Below, piece after piece: positions 27,517 to 35,833 of a stretch of 64,000 bases of DNA. The notes beneath the pieces were generated by a model, which was not told the DNA's origin, did no database searches, and worked only from the letters and a program-made list of their open reading frames with translations. The position numbers were made by a program, and so were the translations under genes. Source of the DNA: CBDDKU01 sp965230375 (GTDB lineage: Bacteria; Bacteroidota; Bacteroidia; Flavobacteriales_D; Cryomorphaceae); assembly GCA_965230375.1 (NCBI GenBank), contig CBDDKU010000026.1:62001-126000 (forward strand). Reading direction: 5' to 3'. The stretch's first letter is position 1, and every line of letters begins with the position of its first letter.

Positions 27517-27980
27517 ACTGTCAGCATCTTTCTGGCTATGATAAGCTGCAATTAAAAAAATTGGAGCTGTATAGCTTTTTTGAGCAGAGACGAAACTAAT
27601 TGACAATGGGTCAACGCTAATCAGGGAAGTACAGTACACGAGCCCTGAAGGGGCGAAAAAACTCGAGCATTCGGTGAAACCGGATGCGATGACACCGAAT
27701 TCGAAAAGTCCTGTAAGGACGAGACCAAACAATTGACAATGAATAATTGAAAATTGATAACGCTTGAGTAGCGGTCAGCGTTAACCAAGGGTGCACAAGA
27801 AATATTAAAGCACTCACAAAAGATTATGCCGTAAGTACTATGTAGTTGGGTGAATCCTCCGCTTTTCCCCTGCCCTAGAAGGGTGCCCCACACGCAGATT
27901 TACTATCGTTTCCACAAAGACGAGACCGCAAAAGCACTTCTTTGGACCTAATACTTTGTACTTAATGCATCCCCAGCACA
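27517..27980. other. Gene-free stretch between rodA and the isomerase gene
   Basis: No convincing gene is present; the short open frames here have no recognisable features. Just after rodA, AGCT-GTAT-AGCT followed by six Ts (about 27565-27581) may be a weak terminator. The middle holds a REP-like palindrome group (separate entry). Two degenerate copies of a longer unit are visible: AATTGACAATG at about 27599 and 27731, and GGTCAACGCTAATCAGGG (about 27609) against GGTCAGCGTTAACCAAGGG (about 27773). The rest, to the terminator at 27981, shows nothing I can name. Confidence 0.6.
27641..27721. repeat. REP-like palindromic repeat cluster
   Basis: Three hairpins follow one another: GCCCTGAAGGGGC (27642-27654), GCATTCGGTGAAACCGGATGC minus its last base as a near-perfect inverted repeat (27667-27687), and GTCCTGTAAGGAC (27708-27720). 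The outer two share the pattern of a short GC stem around TGA/TGTAA with a trailing GA. This resembles the REP elements mobilised in Bacteroidota by REP-associated tyrosine transposases (RAYTs), none of which is in the window. The assignment is by pattern memory only. Confidence 0.5.
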
Positions 27981-28012
27981 AAAAAAGGCCTGTCGAACAA
28001 TCGACAGGCCTT
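27981..28012 (-). terminator. Rho-independent terminator of the isomerase gene
   Basis: A 12-base perfect stem (AAGGCCTGTCGA / TCGACAGGCCTT) with an ACAA loop is followed on the minus strand by a T-run. It is 24 bases past the stop at 28036. Confidence 0.9.
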
Positions 28013-28035
28013 CTTATCAAATAATCACTTGATGA

Positions 28036-30117
28036 TTAATACACGCTTGACCTTTCGTCTTTCACATCGGCAAAGTCTCTAAGCGCTCTGTACACACCAT
28101 TGTTGTATGTACTCATGCTGTTTGACTTGCGCTCCGCTAATTCATCCTGGTAAGTCACGTATTCTTCTCTTGGTTCTATTTCATCTTTCGAGTTCACTCG
28201 GATCACATAAACACCTTTTACACCTTCAAGAGCTGGACTTTCATCACCAGCACTCAATGTAAGGGCGTAACCAACGATGTAAGGCTCATTAGCTCCACCT
28301 GCAAGAGTTGGTCTACTACCTGTTGCGTTCACCGCATTCTTCAGTTGAAGTCCAAGCTCAGCCTGCAACGCATCAACAGACTTTCCGTCCATATCTGCTT
28401 TAAACATCGCTACTTTCTTTTCCCTGATCACTTCTGGTTTAATATCATTCTTTACAAACTCAAAGTCAGCTAACCCACCTTCAAATCGCTTCTTCAACCC
28501 TACTACTACAATCTTACGATCAAACTCAAACGGCTGGCTAACTGCCCCTACTTCCGTTTCTCTCTTGTGCGTCCATCTTACAGCTTCGGCAGAGTTAGCT
28601 ACGCCTGGAAGGTTTCTCGCTTGACCTGTAATCTCTTTTCCTTCTTTGAGCTCATAACCGCGCTCATTAGCAAGCTCCATCATTCCATCAATGTTTTCAG
28701 CAGCAATCGAGAATTCGTTTGCTTCGTCATAAACTGCATTGAATGTATCGTTAGATGGCTCAATACGTGCATCCACTTCGCGGCCTTTGATCACGTTTGC
28801 TTCACGTCTCTCAAGCGGCTCCACAATGTGAATACCATAGGTAGTCTCAACGATATTGATTGAACCGATTGGCTTATCGAATGAAGCTTCTGTAAATGGT
28901 TCTACCATAGTCTGGCGATCAAACCATTCGTAAACCCCACCCTTATCTTTCGATCCTGGGTCTTCACTGAACTCAACGACCATTTCTTCGAAATTGTCAT
29001 TCTTTTGGATCACACGCTTAATGCTGTCGGCACGTGTCTTGAGCACTTCCATATCCGGCTCAGTCTGATTAGACAATAGTATGTGTCTTGCTGTAGCTTG
29101 TTCTTCAGTTCCTACTTCAGTAACCTTCGCAATAGCGTAACTATTACCCTTTTTGTATGGACCAATCACATCGCCTTCTTGAGCTGCATCCATCATGGCT
29201 TGAAGTTCTTCATCGCCATTGGCATTGAGTTCACGAAGAGCGGCATTACGTGTATCGCTATTTCTCAGTACGTAAACAGAGTCGTTCTCTGCGTTCTTAA
29301 ACTCTGTTATGTAAGAACTTAATTCTGCTTTTATTTCTTCTTCGTCTGAGGCCGTTGGCTCAACATCAAAAACCACGAACTCAACTGATGTGTAGGCATC
29401 CTTATCGAATCTACCATCAGCTTTATGCTTATCGTAGAATGTCTTCAAGTCAGCTTCTGAAACATCTACCAGACTATCTTCAATACTGCTGTATTCTTTA
29501 ACTACGTAGTTGAAGTTTACTTTTCTCTCCTGACGGTAGTACTCGTCTTTTGCGTCGAGTTTATTGCTGTAAACTCCTTCCTTCACCAAGTTGTTGTACT
29601 TCTGGTAAAGTCTCTCGTTCACGATCCGATTTACTTGAGTTTCGTAGTAAAGTGGGTAATCGGTCTTCAAAAACGCGAAGTAGTTCTGAACCAATTGTGG
29701 GTCAAACTGACCATTCTCATTTAGGAAAGTCTGATTTGTTTTAAAATCCGACCGGATATTTTCTCCGAAACGCACATCATCGAACTCTTCTTGTCCGATT
29801 CGCATTCCAATTTTGTTCATTTCGGTGTACATGATTCGCTCTTGAATCATCGAGTTCCACACTTGGTTTCGAATTTGTTGCTCTTGTGCACTCGAAACTG
29901 ACTGACCTATACTGGCCAAACTTTGTTTTTCTGCTTCAACTCGGCGCTCGTAATCGATCATGTTGATCTCTTCACCAAATACTTCACCAACATACTGATC
30001 CTGAACTCCTCCGCCACGGTTTGACATGAGGTCGCCAAGAACGAATGCTACCATGGCCCCTCCGATGATGATTAGTAGAAGGGTCGATTGCTCACGGATT
30101 TTTCCTATAGCTGCCAT
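28036..30117 (-). CDS. Membrane-anchored peptidyl-prolyl isomerase, PpiD/SurA type
   Basis: The 693-residue protein has one N-terminal membrane helix (about 12-30) and a large periplasmic part. A SurA-like N-terminal chaperone region (about 35-250) is followed by a parvulin domain around residues 340-440 (ATARHILLSNQTEPD, FSEDPGSKDKGGVYEWF, PIGSINIVETTYGIHIVEPL) and a degenerate second parvulin-like segment. The PpiD/SurA layout fits a periplasmic folding factor for outer-membrane or secreted proteins. It is the last gene of the leftward envelope block, with a terminator behind it. Confidence 0.92.
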   Translation of the reverse strand: MAAIGKIREQSTLLLIIIGGAMVAFVLGDLMSNRGGGVQDQYVGEVFGEEINMIDYERRVEAEKQSLASIGQSVSSAQEQQIRNQVWNSMIQERIMYTEMNKIGMRIGQEEFDDVRFGENIRSDFKTNQTFLNENGQFDPQLVQNYFAFLKTDYPLYYETQVNRIVNERLYQKYNNLVKEGVYSNKLDAKDEYYRQERKVNFNYVVKEYSSIEDSLVDVSEADLKTFYDKHKADGRFDKDAYTSVEFVVFDVEPTASDEEEIKAELSSYITEFKNAENDSVYVLRNSDTRNAALRELNANGDEELQAMMDAAQEGDVIGPYKKGNSYAIAKVTEVGTEEQATARHILLSNQTEPDMEVLKTRADSIKRVIQKNDNFEEMVVEFSEDPGSKDKGGVYEWFDRQTMVEPFTEASFDKPIGSINIVETTYGIHIVEPLERREANVIKGREVDARIEPSNDTFNAVYDEANEFSIAAENIDGMMELANERGYELKEGKEITGQARNLPGVANSAEAVRWTHKRETEVGAVSQPFEFDRKIVVVGLKKRFEGGLADFEFVKNDIKPEVIREKKVAMFKADMDGKSVDALQAELGLQLKNAVNATGSRPTLAGGANEPYIVGYALTLSAGDESPALEGVKGVYVIRVNSKDEIEPREEYVTYQDELAERKSNSMSTYNNGVYRALRDFADVKDERSSVY

Positions 30118-30172
30118 TAATTCTGCTTTTTAAGAAGGTTGCGAATATACAAATATCATTGATCGAAATAAA

Positions 30173-31438
30173 CTATTCTACGGGCATTATCTCGACCAAA
30201 ACACTTTCTATACGGACGTTAGTAACACCGGTTACTTTTAGTTGAAATTGATCGATGCGAATGATCGAATTGAGCTCTGGAATTTGCTCGGATTCATGGA
30301 GTATAAGACCAGCCAAAGTTTCGTATTCTTCCCCTTCGGGTAGCCCAATTTTGTATTTATCGTTGATATAGTCAATCTCTAGACGACCTGCAAAGTGGTA
30401 CTTGTGCTCATTGATCTCTTCTTCGAGTAATTCTTCGTTGTCGTGCTCGTCTTCTATATCTCCGAATATCTCTTCAATGATATCTTCGATTGTAAGAATT
30501 CCACTAGTTCCACCAAACTCGTCGAGTACTACAGCCAGGTTTTTATTTTTGTGGATAAGCATCTCCAGCACTTCTTGCGCCGATATGGTTTCCGGCACAA
30601 AAATCACTGGAACCAGCATGTGTTTAACAGATTCTGGAAGCTCAAACAACTGAGAAGAATTCACATACCCAATAATATTGTCGATATTATCTCTGTAGAC
30701 CAAAATTTTTGAGTAACCCGACTCGACGAACTGATCCCTCAAGTTTTTTACTGACTCTTCGAGAGAAACGGCACAAATTTCAGTCCGAGGAACCATGCAG
30801 TCTCTTGCTTTAACCTTTGAAAACTCCAGCGCGTTTTGGAAGAGCTGTAATTCGTGATCGATTTCATCTTCCTTACTTTCAGCAGAACTGCTAATCTCCT
30901 TTACGTAATTATTCAGGTCTACTCTGGTAAGCGCGACGTCCTGATCAGATGTATCAACTCTGAAAAGATACTTGAGAATGAGCTCTGAGAGGCCAACCAT
31001 CAAGAACATGGGCACCCAGAGAAAATAGTAGAGCAGCTGTAGGGGTATTGCAAAAATACCAAGGATAAAATTCGAATTGATTCGGAAAAGGGTCTTGGGA
31101 ATAAACTCTCCTCCAAAAAGTATAATGATAGTTGAAACCAGAGTTTGTGCCAAGAGAGCCCATACGCCTGTGAGTCCCCACCCTCTGAATATCGGGTCGA
31201 GTAGCTCAGCCATGAAAATACCGTAGAGCACTAAGGCGACATTGTTTCCCACCAACATACTCCCAATAAACTTGGAAGGCTGCTTGATAAAACGTGAAAT
31301 AATCTTCGCCGATAGAACGCCCTGCTTGTTGTCAAGTTCGATCTTAAGCTTATTCGATGTCAAAAATGCAATCTCCATTCCCGAAAAAAACGCCGAGAAC
31401 AACAGGGATACTGCAATTATTATGACAATTTCCATCAT
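30173..31438 (-). CDS. CNNM/CorC-type membrane protein with CBS domains
   Basis: The 421-residue protein has an N-terminal DUF21 membrane domain of three to four helices (about 1-150), a CBS pair (about 205-325, containing MVPRTEICAVSLEE and AVVLDEFGGTSGILTIEDI) and a C-terminal CorC_HlyC domain. The family is often annotated as hemolysin, but evidence on CNNM and CorC homologues points to Mg2+ or other cation transport. It differs from the gliding protein GldE only in detail, so that alternative cannot be excluded, but no gld genes adjoin it. Confidence 0.9.
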   Translation of the reverse strand: MMEIVIIIAVSLLFSAFFSGMEIAFLTSNKLKIELDNKQGVLSAKIISRFIKQPSKFIGSMLVGNNVALVLYGIFMAELLDPIFRGWGLTGVWALLAQTLVSTIIILFGGEFIPKTLFRINSNFILGIFAIPLQLLYYFLWVPMFLMVGLSELILKYLFRVDTSDQDVALTRVDLNNYVKEISSSAESKEDEIDHELQLFQNALEFSKVKARDCMVPRTEICAVSLEESVKNLRDQFVESGYSKILVYRDNIDNIIGYVNSSQLFELPESVKHMLVPVIFVPETISAQEVLEMLIHKNKNLAVVLDEFGGTSGILTIEDIIEEIFGDIEDEHDNEELLEEEINEHKYHFAGRLEIDYINDKYKIGLPEGEEYETLAGLILHESEQIPELNSIIRIDQFQLKVTGVTNVRIESVLVEIMPVE

Positions 31439-31441
31439 CGC

Positions 31442-31681
31442 TTAGTCCGAATCTGATTCTTGATTCTTCTCCATCCGAGTTCGAAAGGACTTTCGGAATG
31501 CATACATGACTCCAGCTAGCAGCGGAAAAACTAAGTACTGAACATTTTCACCGTTTATTCCACCGCTCTCATAGAAAACATACAAGACGAAAAGCAAGGA
31601 AACAATGGCCGTAGCGAGCCAGAACTTCTCCATTACTTTGCTCACCGTTTGAAAACGCTTTTGATCCTTTTCCTTACTCAT
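31442..31681 (-). CDS. Small membrane protein of unknown function
   Basis: The 79-residue protein has a basic N-terminus, two membrane helices (about 17-35 and 46-61) and a charged tail RTRMEKNQESDSD. The ATG at 31681 overlaps the end of lptC by eight bases; a TTG three codons earlier is possible. It ends just before the CorC-type gene. I recognise no domain; tight packing suggests a role in the same envelope process. Confidence 0.65.
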   Translation of the reverse strand: MSKEKDQKRFQTVSKVMEKFWLATAIVSLLFVLYVFYESGGINGENVQYLVFPLLAGVMYAFRKSFRTRMEKNQESDSD

Positions 31682-32249
31682 CTTCTTCAATATTAATCAA
31701 TCCAGTGACTTCATTGATCACATAGTTCGTAAAATTCTGATTTGACTCCAAGCCTTTTCCATATATCACGGCTTCTTTGCGCTCAATGGTAACAAACTTA
31801 TCGGTGAACACTTTAGCGCTGTCTTGATACCACGTCAACTCTTCTGTATGCAAAGTCTCTCCCTCACGGTTCACAAAGACCACCGAATCTCGAGCGATCA
31901 TCAAGCCATTATTGTCTGAGATCATACCATTCTTTGCCGTTAGCCTTCCATCGAAATTTCCACTGGAAGTGTAAAAGGTAAGCGCAAAACCACCAGAGAG
32001 ATTACTATAAGTGGAGTCTCCTTGCTGATACCGCTCCATTAAGGCCGCTTCGAGCATATTCTTGACGCGACCAGAATCGGTGTAAGTATAGGTTACGTTT
32101 TTCGTGCTTTGAATGGGCAGTACTTCCCCTTCCGAAAACACGAGTACCTCTTCCAAGTCGTTTGAAGAGCAAGAAAACAAAACACCGGCCACGAGTGCAA
32201 CCGGTGTTAGTTTGATTAAGAATCGATATCTCTTAGAGAAATTAGTCAC
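31674..32249 (-). CDS. lptC: LPS export protein LptC
   Basis: The 191-residue protein has a lipoprotein-type signal (VALVAGVLFSCSS) and a mature part of short alternating strands typical of the LptC/OstA beta-jellyroll, including ARDSVVFVNREGETLHTEEL and AVIYGKGLESNQNFTNY. LptC links the inner-membrane LptBFG extractor to the periplasmic LptA bridge in LPS transport. A lipidated rather than membrane-spanning N-terminus is common in Bacteroidota. The start is GTG 32249, overlapping the upstream TPR gene by eight bases; no ATG lies nearby. Confidence 0.88.
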   Translation of the reverse strand: MTNFSKRYRFLIKLTPVALVAGVLFSCSSNDLEEVLVFSEGEVLPIQSTKNVTYTYTDSGRVKNMLEAALMERYQQGDSTYSNLSGGFALTFYTSSGNFDGRLTAKNGMISDNNGLMIARDSVVFVNREGETLHTEELTWYQDSAKVFTDKFVTIERKEAVIYGKGLESNQNFTNYVINEVTGLINIEEDE

Positions 32250-33561
32250 TAGATCTTATTGTAGTCGTTTCGCCTAGGCAGCCAACTGTATACTTTCCAC
32301 CTATCTCTAAGTTATTAAAAAAGATAGCTTGTTTGTCTGGGAAGTACTTTTTGTATCCAGCTATTTTCTGGTTTGCCTTGTCGGCCACTGAAGAATCAAC
32401 CGATTTTGCACGGCTATAATAATCAGTCGCAACCCAATAAACAGCACCTGCTCCTAATTTATCATCACAAGAATTAGCTGATCCTACAATAGCATCTCCG
32501 ATAAGCATGTATGCTTCTCCATTCTTCGGCTCTTTGGCAAGAATGCTGTTTGCGTGAGACTTGGCTGTACTTACACGACCCAAGATTGTAGCTGCTTGGC
32601 CTGCACGAAGATGATACTGACCCGAGTGAATACAGTCTCCACATAGACTTACCGCTTCTTCGAAGTACTTCAAAGCATCTGAGTATTCTTTAACCTTAAG
32701 TTTCTGGATACCGATAGAATACGCTGCATCGGCCGTTGGCTTATCGGCGTAAACACGCTCAGCTACCTGAAGGTATAGCTCATTGTCAGAGCAGTCACGC
32801 TTGTTCATTACCGCGAGAGCTTTCTTATTCAGCTCAATATCATTTGGCGATTGATCGATACGTTCACCAAGTATTCTATAGATGTCATCACATTCCGCGA
32901 TTTTCACAAAGAAGGCGTCCAGGTTACCCTTTGCCTTTTCGTATCTCCTTTTTTGCTTCTCATCATCAGTCATTGCAATATTGTAGTCAAGAATTTCAAC
33001 TACAGGCATGTACTCAACAAGAAGGTCTGACTTTGTTGCCTCGTCGTTCTTGTACATTTCATATAAAGACTGGTAGTACTTAGAAGCAACTTTGGCATCT
33101 GTATCGTTCCCATCTAGCTCCATAGATCGCTTTAGAAGGGCATTAGCTTCCGAAGCTCTTGACTGATCGTATTGGAATAAGTCAGCTCCTTTGTATCCAA
33201 GAACTCTTCCTTCGTCACCAAAGTTTTCTATTCGCTTATCATAAACCATCATAAGCGTGTCGATGTATGCATTTCTAACATCCATTTTAGTAGAGTCTTC
33301 ATAGATCTCATCTAGGATATCTCCATAAAATCTTGCACCATCAATGTAAAGAGACTTACTACTTTTTGGGCATGTCTGAAATGCCTTTCTCCAGAATGGA
33401 AGTGCGTCATCGTAAAGTTTTTGATCTCTATACTCTCTGTAGAGCGAAAGATTCTCTTTACACTTTTGCTGTTGTTCGGGTGTATCTCCGTATTTGTCTT
33501 GAGAAAACCCATTTGCTGTCATCAGCAAAACTCCTACCAATGCGAAAACTAACTTTTTCAT
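32242..33561 (-). CDS. Secreted tetratricopeptide-repeat protein
   Basis: The 439-residue protein has a signal peptide (MKKLVFALVGVLLMTANGFSQ) and several TPR-like units, the clearest being AYSIGIQKLKVKEYSDALKY with FEEAVSLCGDC near residue 285-310. It has about ten Cys, several in pairs across repeats (for example CGDC), which could form disulfides in the periplasm. The ATG at 33561 matches the signal peptide; an earlier in-frame start would spoil it. Its position between a barrel protein and lptC suggests envelope biogenesis, but its precise role is unknown. Confidence 0.8.
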   Translation of the reverse strand: MKKLVFALVGVLLMTANGFSQDKYGDTPEQQQKCKENLSLYREYRDQKLYDDALPFWRKAFQTCPKSSKSLYIDGARFYGDILDEIYEDSTKMDVRNAYIDTLMMVYDKRIENFGDEGRVLGYKGADLFQYDQSRASEANALLKRSMELDGNDTDAKVASKYYQSLYEMYKNDEATKSDLLVEYMPVVEILDYNIAMTDDEKQKRRYEKAKGNLDAFFVKIAECDDIYRILGERIDQSPNDIELNKKALAVMNKRDCSDNELYLQVAERVYADKPTADAAYSIGIQKLKVKEYSDALKYFEEAVSLCGDCIHSGQYHLRAGQAATILGRVSTAKSHANSILAKEPKNGEAYMLIGDAIVGSANSCDDKLGAGAVYWVATDYYSRAKSVDSSVADKANQKIAGYKKYFPDKQAIFFNNLEIGGKYTVGCLGETTTIRSSD

Positions 33562-33574
33562 TGATCTAACTTGT

Positions 33575-34954
33575 TTAATCATATTTAGGCTTGATAAACC
33601 ATCGGTTTCTAACGTGTGGTGTAAAACTAAAACCGATGTAAATTCTCCAATAATCTTCTTCTATAAGTCCTTTATCTGTAGTACCCGACTTACCGTACTG
33701 GGTACTGATGCTAATCGAAGAGCGCGAAATGGCTCTTCTGTGATTGATCGGCATGGTTAAACCAAAACTCATGCCACGATCAACAATATCTTCCCCTTCA
33801 AGGTTTAGATTTGACTTGTCATAGTACACCCCTGCACGATATTCAACAACCTTAAAATATTTTCTCGAGCCCATCATCGGGGTATATTCGATACCTGCAC
33901 TAATTCTGCTCGCATCATTGAAATCGAAGTCAAGTGCATCATCTTCGTACGACACGGTGTAGTTTGACCAGGCTTCCTGAGCATAGTCAGCAGAGAATCG
34001 ATATCTCGCCTTCTGGGCAGTCACATAATCAAGTCCTACTCCGAATGACAAACGCTGAGGCATGTGAATTCGTCCTCGCTCAGCTTCCGTATCGATGATC
34101 GTATCTCGGGGAATAAGACCGGCATTATCTCTAAACGTATAAGCGAATTCACTTCGATCAGCCTTTAAATCATTACCCATTGTATAGACCGCTCCGAGCA
34201 TGAGCTTCATGTAGCGTCCACTCTGATGTGTATGGCGAATTAAATTTTTCTGAAAATGGACACCTAGATCAAAGCTCACATCCCTAACCAAAACCGTTTC
34301 TTGGATTGAGAGCCCCAAAGCATTGGCATCATTGGGAAAATCTACTTTTCTATTACTGTCAATTGTTCCAAAATTGAAATTTACTGTACCCCCAACCGAA
34401 AGGGCTGAAAGATTTCCAAGTGTATCGGTGTCGCTCCAAATACGGTATCCCATTCCCAAATACCCCTGAGAGATCCCGCCGTCACCGCTGTACTCAAGAC
34501 TATATCCAGAATCTATCTCTTCATCTACGATGTTAGAATTTACCGCATAACCAACAACTGAATATGGTACAAGTCCCAGAGACAGCCCCCAGATTCCCCT
34601 CTTTATTGGAAAGGTCAATGAAAGGTTGTTCAGGATGAAACTCTTGTTATCAAAACTACCCGCATTCGTGTTGTAGGTAGAAATGGTTGACTTACCAGAA
34701 GTTTCGAAGATTGGTTCGTAATGAAGTGCAACCGTCGCAGGATTCCCCAAATTCATTTTATAGGCATCGAATAGAGCGATTCCACTTCCACCGACACCCG
34801 CTTGACTTACTGTCTGCCTTTGAAATGGCAACCCAGGTCCAAACAAAGAATATGGAGACGTCAAGTCAGCCTGCCCATAAGAAGCTGAAAAAGAAATGAT
34901 TAACACAAATAAAGCAAGCGCTTTATTGCTTGAGATTTGATTGAAGAATTTCAT
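33575..34954 (-). CDS. Putative outer-membrane beta-barrel protein
   Basis: The 459-residue protein has a signal peptide ending SASYGQ (about residue 27) and then many alternating amphipathic strands. The early segment LTSPYSLFGPGLPFQRQT with MNLGNPATVAL resembles the start of FadL/PorV-like barrels, where an NPA turn is conserved. The C-terminus is strand-rich (YIGFSFTPHVRNRW). I chose ATG 34954, which overlaps the end of coaX by 32 bases; the frame is open further upstream but without a signal peptide. The ligand is unknown. Confidence 0.72.
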   Translation of the reverse strand: MKFFNQISSNKALALFVLIISFSASYGQADLTSPYSLFGPGLPFQRQTVSQAGVGGSGIALFDAYKMNLGNPATVALHYEPIFETSGKSTISTYNTNAGSFDNKSFILNNLSLTFPIKRGIWGLSLGLVPYSVVGYAVNSNIVDEEIDSGYSLEYSGDGGISQGYLGMGYRIWSDTDTLGNLSALSVGGTVNFNFGTIDSNRKVDFPNDANALGLSIQETVLVRDVSFDLGVHFQKNLIRHTHQSGRYMKLMLGAVYTMGNDLKADRSEFAYTFRDNAGLIPRDTIIDTEAERGRIHMPQRLSFGVGLDYVTAQKARYRFSADYAQEAWSNYTVSYEDDALDFDFNDASRISAGIEYTPMMGSRKYFKVVEYRAGVYYDKSNLNLEGEDIVDRGMSFGLTMPINHRRAISRSSISISTQYGKSGTTDKGLIEEDYWRIYIGFSFTPHVRNRWFIKPKYD

Positions 34955-35669
34955 GCAATCCCCATAAGGTAAGATAAGGGTGTGCAAAGATGATATTTTT
35001 AAACGCTTTATCAAAAAAGCCATAGTCTCCTCCGGTGGCAATGACCGTTAAATTTTTGTAATGTTCTTGTCCAATGTCGATATAACGCAAAATTTCTGCA
35101 TGTATTCCTTGAATCACACCGCTGGTCATGCTCGACCTTGTATCGTATCCCGGCCAATTCTCTTCTTCTTCTTCCCACTCCTTTATTAAAGGGAGTTTCC
35201 CCGTCATTAGGTGCATGCTTTTAAACCGCATTTGAAGGCCAGGAGCTATTCCCCCACCAACAAACTTGCCATCTGAGCGCACAATATCATACTTGATACA
35301 CGTTCCAAAATCAATGACCAAAACATTCTTATTTGGATAAAACTTTTTTGCTGCAATTGCATTTGCAATCCGATCTGCTCCTAAGGTTTCGGGCGTCTTA
35401 TAATTTATTTCGATTGGGAGTATGGTCTCAGCACTAACGTGAACCAGTTCTAGATTCTCCTCAAAGACATCAGCCAGTGGCTGGTTTAGCTTCGAAACAT
35501 TGCTAATTACACCTCGCTTAACACCTGTTTTATCAATGAGTTGAGCCACTTGGCGATGAGCACGATTGGAAAATGTAAGAACACCGTCTAACTCTCCTCC
35601 GACAAATAAAGCAACCTTCATACGCGTATTGCCTATGTCTATGGCCATGTCAATATTTTTCATTCCCAT
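34923..35669 (-). CDS. coaX: Type III pantothenate kinase
   Basis: The 248-residue enzyme phosphorylates pantothenate in the first step of coenzyme A synthesis. It shows the ASKHA-fold motifs of CoaX: MAIDIGNTRMKVALF at the start, LGADRIANAIAA near 95-105, VIDFGTCIKYDIV near 117, and GGGIAPGLQMRFKSM with the TGKLP loop near 138-158. ATGs at 35669 and 35663 are both plausible. It heads the leftward block and is divergent from the tRNA-Phe gene. Confidence 0.95.
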   Translation of the reverse strand: MGMKNIDMAIDIGNTRMKVALFVGGELDGVLTFSNRAHRQVAQLIDKTGVKRGVISNVSKLNQPLADVFEENLELVHVSAETILPIEINYKTPETLGADRIANAIAAKKFYPNKNVLVIDFGTCIKYDIVRSDGKFVGGGIAPGLQMRFKSMHLMTGKLPLIKEWEEEEENWPGYDTRSSMTSGVIQGIHAEILRYIDIGQEHYKNLTVIATGGDYGFFDKAFKNIIFAHPYLTLWGLHEILQSNLKQ

Positions 35670-35678
35670 GAGAAGAGT

Positions 35679-35710
35679 TTGATTGCATATGGAAAATATA
35701 TTTATATTTG
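35679..35710 (+). promoter_or_regulatory. Bacteroidota-type promoter for tRNA-Phe
   Basis: TATATTTG at 35703-35710 matches the -7 consensus. TTG occurs 21 bases before it (35679-35681) and again 17 bases before it (35683-35685). The tRNA begins 14 bases downstream. Confidence 0.75.
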
Positions 35711-35724
35711 CGCCCTGCTAAGGC

Positions 35725-35797
35725 GGTGATGTAGCTCAGTCGGTAGAGCAAAGGACTGAAAATCCTTGTGTCGGCGGTTCGATTCCGTCCATCACCA
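35725..35797 (+). tRNA. tRNA-Phe (anticodon GAA)
   Basis: The 73-base sequence folds into a full cloverleaf: acceptor GGTGATG/CATCACC, D stem GCTC/GAGC, anticodon stem AAGGA/TCCTT around the loop CTGAAAA (anticodon GAA at 35758-35760), a five-base variable loop, and T stem GGCGG/CCGTC with TTCGATT. The discriminator is A. CCA is not encoded, so it must be added by the nucleotidyltransferase. Confidence 0.97.
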
Positions 35798-35802
35798 CAG
35801 AA

Positions 35803-35833
35803 AAAACCCAGCGTATTTGCGTTGGGTTTTTTT
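35803..35833 (+). terminator. Terminator shared by tRNA-Phe and the convergent methyltransferase gene
   Basis: AAAACCCAGCG, a TATTTG loop and CGTTGGGTTTTTTT form a stem with A- and T-runs on either side, so it can act in both directions. It begins six bases after the tRNA and ends at the methyltransferase stop. Confidence 0.82.

Noticed and set aside
27439..28020. Several short minus-strand frames between rodA and the isomerase gene
   Set aside because: They overlap one another in different frames, have odd composition, and coincide with hairpins and repeats; none resembles a protein family.
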